Below are positions 37,188-49,600 of a stretch of DNA of 64,000 bases, piece by piece. The stretch spans positions 6,593,708 through 6,657,707 of the forward strand of contig OZ007512.1 in the NCBI GenBank assembly GCA_963931865.1. Direction: 5' to 3'. Position numbers and translations under genes: made by a program. The notes beneath the pieces are model-generated. The model did no database searches. It saw only the letters and a list, made by a program, of their open reading frames with translations, and was not told where the DNA came from. Source of the DNA: Axinella damicornis. Taxonomy: Eukaryota > Porifera > Demospongiae > Axinellida > Axinellidae. Positions within the stretch are counted from its first letter, which is position 1. Each line of letters begins with the position of its first letter.

Positions 37188-37644
37188 ACAGGTGCAGGGT
37201 CGATCCAGTTACACTGAGATGGTTGAAGAGCTGAGCCAGGACACTACTATAGTGATGCATGCGTGTGCATGAGCCACTTGCTACACCATGCAGGCACAGC
37301 TAACATTCTCACTCAAGAGAAAGTAATCACATTGTGTCTGACCGTGACTCCCACCTTCTGCCATCATGCAGGTTGGCTCAGCAGACTATATAGCTGGTCT
37401 GTGGACAGCATGTGGCACAATAAGAAGACAGACCTCATACATTAGCAACAGCTATATTATACTATAGACTGGTCTCCCTCACCATTTCGCATCCATCAAC
37501 TAAGAATAGACATACTACATGCATGCAAAACACTGACACACCCACACCCATGCATGGCCCACTAGAATAATGGACTGCATGCATGCAGTTCATCGTTTAG
37601 TAATTGGCTGGCCTGGAACCATTCTTAACTGAGATGGAGCTACT

Positions 37645-37741
37645 TAGCCTCGTTCCCAGGCCTTCTCACCCCAGCGTTTGTCGCTTGCAGTACTAAATAA
37701 AGCGACAAACGCTGGGGTGAGATGGCCTGGGAATGAGGCTA
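37645..37741. mobile_element. TAGCCTCGTTCCCAGG MITE with 9-bp duplication
   Basis: A 97-bp near-palindrome whose ends are TAGCCTCGTTCCCAGGCC and its complement, with inner arms CACCCCAGCGTTTGTCGCTT and complement. GGAGCTACT flanks it directly on both sides (37636-37644, 37742-37750). Confidence 0.9.
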
Positions 37742-39616
37742 GGAGCTACTACAGAATAAGTTTTAATGTCAAAATATTGGATGTCTGCATCAAACTATCA
37801 CAGCAACGGTAATTTAAAAGGATGATTTGAATAGAAGGGAGTCGATATGCACCACTGAAGACGACAGGCAAATCTGGTGGATGAGAACTTGAAAGTCATG
37901 GGTGGAGATGAAACACTGACGTGCTGTTTGAGTGGCAATAACAGACAGGGCAAAACAGAACAACAGAAGACTAGCTGGATATACCAAGAGTGCTTTTCAG
38001 TCAGATTGGGCCTGGAAGAAATATTATGGACGTTCCAAACTTCCTGTTCTAGTCGGGTTGCAAATGGGTGATCAGTCATGGTTCTTTGGTGGAGGAAATA
38101 GTCATTATCTCTGGATCGAACTCATCTCTCTCCTTGTCATCTGTAGACAGAGAAATTAACATCTGTTAAAGGAAGAAGTTCTGCTCCTTGGACTGTCACA
38201 TAGGTGGCAGAAGAGAGTTTCGTTGTGGGGGGCATGCCCGCAGAGCTACAGAGCACGATGCAGATCTACAGGGCATGCCCTCCCTCCTCAGAAAATGTGC
38301 ATGTTCTGTGATTGAATATGGAGGCACTTGGAGCAGGGGGGTTCCTCTCTTAAGCTCACCTTGGGTCCCTTAGCTATACAATAACACAGGTGAATTATTA
38401 AGCAGAAAGAAGTCCTGACTGTCCAAATACGATAATCTCTGCAAGATTCAGATTTACCACATTAGTATGATAGTCACAATTCACACCATAGTATGCACAC
38501 TGCTTGAGGGAGGAACTGTATAGGGCAACACATCTAGAGTACTTACCAATGACATGTAGCATGTGACGCTTGAACCTGCATGGTCACATTCTGTTGAGGG
38601 AGAAACAAGCAAAGCTTAATATTATTTTGGTAAGCAAGGAAGTATACGTATATACACTGATTGTACTTGTCCTCCCCTCCCCTCCTCCCAACCCACTTCC
38701 CTCCCCCCAACCCCCCTCCCCTACACCCCAAAGTAGGAGGAGGAAGCTTATAATATAGCCAGGGGTGGATCCAGGGGGGGGGGACAACACTGTAGCCCCC
38801 CCTTTCCACTTCTGACCACACCCCTTGTCCCTTGTTTACCCATGGACCCGACTTACAGTGACTTACAGCGTTGGAACCAGCAGCAAAGTTAACAGGAAGC
38901 TCAATGCTGGACTTTTTTTCCAATGGAAAACAGCTTGTGACAGTCAGACTGAATCAGATACAGATCTAGAGTCAAGTCGATCGGGCTGTGGATGATAACG
39001 GTTCCACATGACGTTGAATCTTCAGTTTGACATCGGTGATTCACGACTAGTCACATTTACCTTTCCATGTAAAGAGTGAGACGTGACACGAAACCAGAAA
39101 GCAGTGAGTGCATTGCAAAAGCACGAAGGCGCTACAAGAGCCCATCTAGATAACTGAAAAATTACAGTAAAATTTTTTTTCCACGCTTTGCACGGATTGG
39201 ATCAGCACTACACACTTCTGTACACTACCTTCGCCTGTGGCCGGATGATAGGTAGTAAAAGCTGCTTTCCTTTCACATTGCACACGACGGCTTGACGTCC
39301 TTACATGGCGGTACAGTACTAGTTCTTGGTCCCAGACCCCTTCTTATGTAAAGTGGTATAGGGTTTGGCTAGCCTCGTACCCAGGCCTTCTCACCCAAGC
39401 ATATATGCTGCTGGCAGTACTAGTGACAAACACTGGGGTTAGAATTAATTAAGGCCTGAGTACTTTACGAGGCTAGGATTAGACTACTTGAGTAGGGCTC
39501 ACTGCAGACTAGTTACTATAGCAACAGCTGCTTTACTGTCACTTTCTATGGCTAATTATGCTTACACACACACTACCCCTCACACACACACATGCACACA
39601 TCCTCACTTTCTACAG

Positions 39617-39788
39617 ATGCCGATCAGTGCGGAACAGTGGCGTGCTGCGGTGGGTGCAGCTAATGCGTCACGTCGGCCCTACCAACCTAAGCACAGGTTG
39701 CCGTGGGATGTGTTCATGCTCATTATCACAGCTCTACTGGTGTCCACACTGCTGCCTGGAGGTGGTGGGAGGGGAACAGGGAGCAGAA
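39617..39788 (+). CDS. Exon 1: hydrophobic N-terminus
   Basis: Starts MPISAEQWRAAVGAANASRR and continues through a basic stretch to DVFMLIITALLVSTLL (residues 31-46), which could act as a signal anchor or membrane segment, then a Gly-rich end (GGGGRGTGSR). The donor GAA/GTGAGT gives phase 1, which fits exon 2: the single A left over plus TG makes an ATG codon across the junction. The motif GAGAGCAGAAGTGAGT is repeated at about 39966, giving a second donor-like site in the intron. The frame stays open upstream to 39488. Confidence 0.55.
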
Positions 39789-42700
39789 GTGAGTTCTGGA
39801 ATATGGTGAATATGGTCAGAGGTGGTCAGAAGTGTTGGAGTACTGCAGCCTACACTTCCAATTTCTGTCCTAAAGCAACACATTACAGTGCAGTATCAGC
39901 CTGTGATGTGATATTGCATGAGTTGAAATTGTATGGTGTAGTCACACAACTCTGTAATCTTGATTTAGAGAGCAGAAGTGAGTACTGGAATAGTGTCAAG
40001 TGGTAGAACAGGGAGGCAGCTACGACTAAGAAACGCCAACAACATTATACCTTGGCCTACTGAAAACAATACTCAAATCGAGGTGTGGTGTTGTTCAATA
40101 ATTTGGACAGAGAGCAAAAACCTTGCTTTTCAAAGTTCTTCGTACTACTCTCATCTGTGAGGTACGTACAAGTACTAATACGTTGCATTAAAAGACTGAA
40201 AGTGTTCCAATCTCACTCAAACTGCTCATATTCGTGTCCACTGACTGACATACTGACGGACGCAGCAATCACTCTACCCCTTGCTGTGCATGCTCATCCA
40301 CAGGGCAATTATAACTGCCATGTTGTAACTATTAGTGGGCACAGTAGGTAGTGTAGCAGTATTTGCTAGGAATACGGCCACAACACTGTCACCATCCCAG
40401 AGGGGCAGCACCTGTAAACATGTGACATCATGTTTACAGGTCTGTCTGCTCTGTAACAAGCTGTGGGCCAAATCTAATTAGCACTACAGTATTTCATTGG
40501 ACCAATCAGATCACTCGGAATGTTGAACCCAGAACACTGAGAATTGAGCATCGTACTGATTGTGTTTTACGTGGTTCAGCAGAATACTGAGCACAATAGG
40601 ACAGCAGTGCTGACACAGCACATTCAGATAGAAGTCGAGAAAATATAAATCACAGATGCTTGCATGCCTGCTATCTTATGAATATTATCTGCCCTTCCCT
40701 CCCCGCCCCCTGAGCCCCCACAGTTCCAACATCTATGTATGTAAGAAGCTACAGGGAAATTGACTAGCCTCATTCCCAGACTCCGTACTCAGCAGACAGA
40801 GAATGCAAGGAATTGAAACAGCTGATAGCCTGGGAACGAGGCTGAGATGTGGTCAGGTGTATTCCACAATTGCCTACCAGCTCTGTGTCTCACAGAACTA
40901 CAAACAGAATAATGAGGGGACTTTCCTTTCATTATTGTACCACTGTATTTACTATGTACCCACCTTTGATATTAGTCTCCTCTCCCTCCTCTCCAGTGTC
41001 CAGGGGGAGGGGTGGTGGTGGGACTGGGGGGGAGCTGGCACCCTCCCTCCTCGTTGCTCCCCGGAGGAGACTACTGCTCTTAGTTGCTGGGGATGTAGAG
41101 ATAAATCCAGGACCTCTCACTTCATATGGTGAGTAACATAACACTGTTAGAATTGCAACTGCTGGTAATTGCAATGTACTGTACGTAAATCTAGAAATTT
41201 TGTTTGCCATTAAATTTGGCAAAATGGACTGCAATGGCTTGGTATGAAAATTTGGTGATTGGGACAGAAAATGTATGACGTGGTACCGAGTAACACGTGA
41301 GATTGAGAAGGCGATATCGAGAAGGCAAGCCCAGCTAGGATGAAGATGATTGAATGAAATGGAAACTGAGTCCTTTGCCATCAAGTTTTATATCAGCACC
41401 ACGATCAGTGAACAACTAGTCTGTAAGAAGTAAAGAGGTCAGCAATGCCCAGGATGTATTCACTGTGGCAGTGGTGCGTGGGGATACTATCTATGGGGTT
41501 ATGACCTACGCATACATTCGGCGATCAGCAGCCTGTATGTGATGCACCATCAGTGAAGTAGTAGGAGCTTCTCCACAGACATTTCTCAGCGAGGTTTGAA
41601 GGTACTTTGGGTAATTTCAAGGCGATCTTGCCATGCTGTGCGCGTCTGGCCAGGCACTTTAATTTGGTGGTTTACTTATGAATTGCCAAATCGCCAAATT
41701 TCCCGGTATACGTGCTTGTCTGAGTGCAACTGTTTGGCAAATTTCCCGTTATACTGTAGTTCACACCACTGAGTGTGGTTTCACACCCAGTATACTACAG
41801 TGAATTGTTTACGTTAAACTCACAATGTAAATGCCATGGGAATCCCAGGTCAGTGTAGTACGCTAGCAATACCACCTGGCTAAATACATTAGCCTATTAG
41901 CCTAGTACTCTATGATTAGTCTTTTAGCAACAAAATCACCAAACAAATACCACTGGATGCTTGTCAGAGATCAACTGCATACTTTGGCCAAGCTAGTTGG
42001 GCCTCATCATCAGTGCTAGTGTGCCTGTGGCATTGTTCACATGTAACGTTACCATGGCAACACACCTGGCACATCATCCTGGTATTGTTTGATACATGAT
42101 GAGGATGCTCACCTAATTACATGCAGACAGATCAATGTTTGGCCTGGTTGAATCTCATTAGGTGGTGTAGTACCTATACTGAGCTAGCTGGCCAGCAGCT
42201 CCAGCATCAGAATTACACAGAGGAGGATCTGGGCTCACAAACCACCTCATGATTGAAACCATGACGGGCTTGGTGGGATAGTTCCAAGCTTTCAGAAATA
42301 TATCAGTGGGATTCTTTAAGACATGACACACAATCAATATTCACTTACATGCATACACGGCTCACTTTATCTCTCAACACATGCTGTGGCTTAAACTTCA
42401 TAGGGGAAATCGTTCTACTGAAGGAAGACAGAGAGTTAAAATAATTTGTAACTTCAACTGAGAATAAGCTTACACAATTGGCGGCTCGATTACACAACTA
42501 AAATGCAAGGTAGCAACTCCAGCTAGAAACAGGCCTCAACAAGCAACTGAGTGAATAAGTCCTCCTAGCTTCTGTTGTATCCTGAAGGAGGCATTTTATA
42601 GCAGTTTAGTCAGTAATGTCCACTCCACATTCCAGTCCCACATTCCAGTCTCACATTCCAGTCCCACATTCCAGTCCCACATTCCAGTCCCACATTCCAG

Positions 42701-43633
42701 TCCCGCATTCCAGTCCCACATTCCAGTCCCGCATTCCAGTCCCACATTCCAGTGGAAAATCCAGTCCAGTGATCAGAGACACCCAATACTGCATGAGGGC
42801 ACAGCACATGGCTTCACCTCGTGCACTATTATCCTCTCAACCACATCCTCGTGCAACGTTTCACATAATGCACAAGTGTATGTGGTACTCTATTCATTCT
42901 GGTACTGGGAACTGTGCTATATTTTCCATGTGGCACTGTTGACATGCAGCATTCATAACTTTGCTATAAAATTTAAGGCTACATGTAGGTACCAGAGTGG
43001 TCTGCCCCCACCCACCATTTGTAGGGTACCAGTATGTCTCCTATAACACGTTGTAAATTTGTGCAATCCGTGGAATTTCTAATCCTTGATTTGGATTTGG
43101 GCCTTCAATTACTATGCAATGTTGTGTGTACTGATGTACATTGTAGTGCTAAAGTGATCGCTACACTTGTACCTTCACTTTGCTTTAGGTTGGTTGCATC
43201 CCTCGGATCTGGACGTGCTGGTGGAGGAGCTGTCTCCACTCCACAACAGGTGGGAGGAACTGGCTCATGCCCTATCACCGTCACTGGACCTGAAGGACAT
43301 CAGTCATTCTGGGGATAGGCTTCACGAGACACTGAGGAGATGCTTGGATACCGAAGGTTTTCCCAAGTGGGTTCACGTTATTCGCGCCCTCAGGAAGGTT
43401 GGCGAGGATGATGCAGCCAACAAGCTGAAAGTAAAGTATGGTGAGTTAGCAACTACAGTGGTATCACTGACACTGTTAGCAGGTGGTAGCATGGGTAACT
43501 GTGGTGAGGAACTTATTTGGCTGGGAGGAGTGTAATAGCACTCAGCTTCACCTTGCACTCCTTCACACTTCACAACTGAAGACTTGTGCAAGTGTTCCCA
43601 AACACAACAGCTATTACCTAGCCTTCTTCCCAG

Positions 43634-43670
<37 letters not shown>

Positions 43671-46600
43671 AGTGTGAAAAAGAATTCTTGCGCTGATGAC
43701 AAACAGCTGGGTGATCTTCGGGGAATGTGGCTATAACATCAGGAGCCCATTCTCGTTATGGGCTCCTGCTAGCATTGTGCTTACTAGGCTTCAGTGGTTT
43801 CCACAAGTGGCTTGTTCTGATAGACCCAGCTGGAGGAGGTGCCATGCAGAACTAGTCAACAGTGAGACCACAGAAGGAATGTGGACCCCACACAATATTG
43901 GATCAGGGTCGCTATTGACTGATCTACTGACTGATAGTGTAATAGTGTCAGTGGTGTAGCCAGGATGGGGAAATTGTCCAGGCACAGCATGTGTATGGGT
44001 ATGGGGAGTCTGTTCAGCTTCTGCACAAAACACAGAAGCTTAGGGTTAGGGTGCACAAAACACAGAAGCACAACACACAAGCTCAGTGTAGGTAGGCCTG
44101 AGTTTGGCTACGATGTACCATAACTACATTTGTAGCCTCATTCCCAGTCTCCTCCTTGGGGAGAGCCTGGGAACGAGGCTACTAGATTGTTCGTGTGGCA
44201 CTAATTTCACACAGTGTTGCAACTATGAGTGATAAACGAATACAATGTGTTTACGTGGGTCGCTGGTACTCTACGTCACAGTGAAAATTCCACTAAACAA
44301 CACTGTTGACACGTGTGACTGACTCACGGAGGAAGAGTTGGCAATCGAGTCGTATCTACTTTGTTTGTAACGATGTTTGGGTTGCAGCTGTTGGGGAGGA
44401 GCTACTGTGTGAATGTGAACAGGAAGGGCAGATATGCTGCAGCTGTGAAAAGGACAGTACAGTGGTCGGAGATCGAAAGATTCCTTGTTTCTGTGTGTCT
44501 CAGAGACAATGAGCCACTGTGAAATCTAGTACATTAGTGTGCCAACTTTACACAATAGTGTGAAACTGAAGGGTCAAAACGTCACCACACAGCTATTCAA
44601 TTACATCGTATCTATTACGTGACATCAATGGGTGTGACTGGTGTTACAACACAATGACTAGTGAAGAGACTGTATACCAGCTACCTACAGTGATCTGAGT
44701 TGGCAATCGAGTCGTGTCTACTTTGTTTGTAACTATGTTTGGGTTGCAGTTGTTGGGGAAGGACAGTACAGTGGTCAGAGATTTAAAGATTCCTCGTTTC
44801 TGCGTGTCTCAGAGACAATGAGCCACTGTGAAATCATCTATTACGTGATGTCAATGGGTGTGACTGGTGTTTCAACACAACGACTAGTGTATACCAGCTA
44901 GCTACATCCGAGAGTTTATTTATCTGTTTGGTACTTCACATGAAGCTGTTGTAGGTACACTAGTGGGTGCTACTATACACGAATCATGTACACATGTACC
45001 TAGTATACAAGTTAGTCAGTACATGTACCTATAGTGCACTTGTTCAAAATAATTCAACACTGATTGCCTTAATTGGCATACTGCCGACAAGGGATAGTTA
45101 TTAGAAACTATATTGTGGGAATTGCACACTCTTACTGCCACAGACTCTTGGTAGATACACTGGCATTCCTCGTGCAACCTGCTGCTACACTGCGCTGTGG
45201 GCATGCTGTTTGTCCTCTGATGCCTACTGAGCTACAGCTGGCTGGGAGCAAAACTATCATCAGACACTGAGCCTACTGCAGGCCCGTAGCCAGCCACTAG
45301 TCTTGGGGGGTTCTACTGCCTAATATTAGGTCTAGAGGGTTCTAAGTGAGTGAAAAATCTAGGGAAGTTCCATTGAAGCCTGTATTGCCTCACACCAGGA
45401 GTGCATAATGAAGTAGCGAGCGGAAGGAAGGGAGGAGCGTGAAACGACCACGCAAAATATTAAGAATTGAAAATGTTCCCACGGCAGTCCTGTTACTATT
45501 CTTAGCATGCACGTGTATTTCATTGACTGACTAGGCCTACAGCGACGGGCCAAATCTCGATGGGAGAGAGAAGATAGTGTCCGTAAGTGTCGCAGAATGT
45601 TTCCCAGCAGTCATCAACTCCAGAAAAGCAGAGGGGGCAGTTATTTCCACTAGTCGAGACACCCGCTTGGCTGTGTGAAGCGGCTCGATCGACTGCATCG
45701 TCATACGGCACTTTCTCGAGGTCTGTTACTAGTAACAGACCTCGAGAAAGTGCCGTACGACGATGCAGGCACAGGAATGACATACTGGTAGTATACTACC
45801 AGTATGTCATTCCCGTGCCTCACTACCATTGAAGTCTTGATACTGGCCTTTTCTCTGTGAGTCATCCTTCGTTGAAGTTTCCGTACGCGTGCGAGCTAAA
45901 AATAGTAACGGGACTACGGTGGGAAAGTTTTCAATTTTTTATCTTTTGCGTGGTCGTTTCACGCTCCTCCCTTCCACTCTCTACCTCATTATGAGCTCCT
46001 GCTCATACGGTAACAGCCAGCTGGTAATAAGAATTAGACTAGCTAGGAATTGGGCGAGTCTGGGTTGTGAGTCTAATAATGCGCCATGGAATGTACAGCT
46101 ATTGTAGCATACTAATAATGAGTTTGGTACGTGTGTATCGGGGCCTAATAATGAATACTACTATAGTACCATTATAAAGAGCCACATTACCCCGTAAGAA
46201 TTTAGTTGGGAGGTTTAGCATAGGAAATGTTCGCTCATTTTGCTACAAAATGGTGTTCCAAAAAGTTGAAATGCTTGTTACTTTATCACAAGTTAGTGGA
46301 AACCTAACAGCTTTCGGACGCTACTAGCCCATAATTTTAGGCCCTGGTATGTAGCTACCTGATCCCTAGGAGATCCAGGATGTCATCACTCAGTGATATG
46401 ACAACACACAATCATACTGCAGTACACAACTGATACGTACCTCACATGACCAAAAACAGTGAGCAATAGACCTGATAGAGTCCAGCTAGATCTTAATGAG
46501 GCACAGTGCACAGGGTTCAAGTCTGTTTACAGCTGAAGCCCATACACGTGCACATGTCTTGTGAGTGGGAGGGACTTCACAATGGTTGGGCTGTATACAG

Positions 46601-49600
46601 TACTCATGTACTCTGTACTCGTGTACTGTGACGAAATTGTAAAAGGAAACACTCTGGTCACCACCCATCATCCTACTGGGATAGAGCTTCCAGTTCAAAC
46701 AGCCTAAGCTATTGAAATGTAACAGGTTCAGTGAATGTTGCCATTATAGTAAAGCTCCTCAGCAAAGTCACACACAAGTGTGATGTGTGAATGTTACTAG
46801 AGGAATGCACTGCATTGTGGGGTGAACGCGAGTGACAGGCTAATAAACCCTACAAAAGAGTGTTTCACAAAAGGTACCGTAACATGGTCAGTCCATATAA
46901 GTCATGCAGTATGCTGTTGATCCTGGTACAGTGAAATCAACGCAGGTGAAATAACTATAACTCTCGCCTGATACATTATCGCTATGCATATAGTCATACT
47001 CCAGTAAAATAGATCCTGTCGACATGGTCGATTATGAGAGATAATTATGACAATTAGTTATGACACAAACTATTTAGACCTTACAATTCACCCAGCTACT
47101 GCAAAGCAAGGTTTTCGTTCCCTGTCCAAATTATCAAACAAAACCACATCTCCATTTCAATATTGCTTGCAGTACGCTAATAATGTCAGTACAGCACAGA
47201 CAGCATATTGAGTGTTGCTGCATGCAAACAGTGCACGGGATAAGAGCATGCTCTACTGGACACTTCTTGTTACACTGAGTAATGCAAAGTGATATTCAAG
47301 TATAAATTCCTGGTACGTATGACCTGGCAATACAAAAGTTATTACAATTATATAAAGTCTTAGACGAAGCCCCAAATCTTTGTTCACCTTACAATTCACC
47401 CAGTCACTGTACATGCACACGTCTACAGTATATGTATCCTTACACAATTGACCAAATGAGGATTATGATCTCGTTATTGCTTCCACTTCACAATTACCTC
47501 TACAAAGTGTTTTTAGTTCTTTGACAGGTTTCCTACTGTTCCAATGTCGTTACTGCTGTGTGTGCATATGAACATTGCTATTGTCCCTTCACTTGCTATA
47601 GGTGTGTTGGAGAAGTCTGACCTTGATGCGGTAGCCAATGAACTGGATGCAGTCTCTCGGAACTGGTACACACTGGGACAAAATCTAATACCCACACAAG
47701 ATCTGGACTCCATTCGTACCCGTTACACACATGACAAACTACGCATGCGGGAGATGCTCAGTCACCGATTGGAGAACTACTACCCCACCCCCACCTGGAG
47801 TGACATTGTTGCAGGTGTGAGGTCATCAGGTGACTCTCAGCTGGCAGACCACCTGCACTCAAAGTACTGTTCCAGTGAGTTCACAACCACATAACAGTAC
47901 TGCACTCCAATGAAATGTAATACAAGAAAAGATTGCACTTGAAGTGAAGTATTGCACACGGCCATGAATTGAGTGCAGTACAACACTGAGAGTGTAGTGT
48001 TGTATTGCACAATCACTAGGATTCTATTATAGTGGAACCCCTTCCTAGCCTCGTACCCAGGCCTCCACAATTCTCTTCAGTCCCAGCAATACGAGTCATG
48101 GTTACAGCATTGCACCTGTAGTGAGCTGATGTGTTGAATTCATCTTGCTCTTGGAATGTCATGTGCCTCAGGATTTGATGAGAGTATCTCTGCATTAGTA
48201 GTGCATCTGAAATCAGCTTTTCAGGGACATTAAATTAGTCACAGAGAGGTTGAAAGTGAATGTTGTCAGCTAGACATCACTGAATCTACCATTGAGTCAG
48301 CTAGTATATATGCCAACAGAAGTGAGGCCTGAGTATGATCGAACCTGATACTTGTACAAAAGCAGTCAATTGTGTTCCTTGTGTTGCTAAGTGTTGCTAG
48401 CCCATGCACCTAATCAGATGATAGTTGGTTGTTGACATGTTGTAAAGCACATGTTGAACACATGAACTTTGCAATTATATGGGATGTCACTGATCATGAC
48501 CAATGAGTGATGTAGCATTCCACCCACTTTGCATGATACACATGCAGTTCTGATTGTGGATAGTATGAATACAAGTGGCCGGTTCTGTTAGCCTCGTTCC
48601 CAGGCCTTCCACACCTCCAGCTTTTGATCGCTTCCACTCCGTTTTAGCATACTGGAAGCGATCAAAAGCTGGAGGTGCGGAAGGCCTGGGAACGAGGCAG
48701 CACTACATAATGGCATATCACCGTCATTGCTGTGTAACCAAGCTATAGCTCACCAGTAAACTATTAGCATAAAGTGCACAGCTAGTTGTGCAACCTACTG
48801 TGTACAGTACCTGCAGAGAGGTTGCTACATGTCTGTTAGCTACACTAGTACTCATGCATGAAGTGTTTACGCCAGAATTACACAAATGAACTCCACATCG
48901 ATATCCTGGCTGGGTAGTGAGTCCTGAGGTTGAGCTTACTGGCTGATCCAGAACAACAAGAGTAAGAAGTGGATTTCATTATAATTTTGCTGTGCATACA
49001 GTTTTGAACTCAGGTAGACACCCATAGCATGCACTGCATGACAGGCTGTTATCCAATGATAAATCAATGTGTGAATCGACTGACACCCAGTTCACTGTAT
49101 GTTTTAATTCAATGGTTGCATGACCTCAATTGATAGGCCTACTATCAAGGAAGTATTAAGAGGAAGGATGTGTTGTCAAACGGAATCTGCATTTTGTCCA
49201 GCGTCCTTCCTTACTACAGTTACAAGAGCTCCTTCACATTTTAGTGGATGTTGTGTGGGGTTAGGGCTAAGCTCAGGCAAAACTTCATGGCCAAGCCTTC
49301 TGCTTCACTAGTGTCTGGGCATGGGTACACAAAGTGTAGGAGGTCTTGCTGTGCCCCAACTGAGTTTTGAGCCATCTAAACAAGCAATTTGATGGAGTAG
49401 CCATGAAATTTTGGAATATAGGATGTCTGGGATTATATCTGGCAGTACTGGCTTCTCGGGTGCCATAGCTCCAGCAGTTGCTGGGTCTGCCAGAGCTGTT
49501 CCGCTGCCCCCTGCCTTACACCACGACACCTTGCTTTGAACACTGCTATAATGACACATGTATGTTGAAGTGGTGGAAGACAGTGTACATGTTTGTAATT

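Larger units (their letters stand above)
36281..39616. other. Upstream flank of the main gene
   Basis: Besides the direct repeat and the MITE I see no firm gene. A plus frame at 38188-38373 (CACSVIEYGGTWSRGVPLLS) resembles part of the 1.4-kb tandem unit (FALTVIEASGGVWDSSELTL), so it is a diverged relative of that sequence. Further MITEs lie near 39371-39473. A CA-rich run (39561-39600) and a CTTTCTACAG acceptor-like site precede the main gene's first ATG. Confidence 0.4.

Noticed and set aside
44039..44055. Telomere-like TTAGGG
   Set aside because: Only two units; no array.
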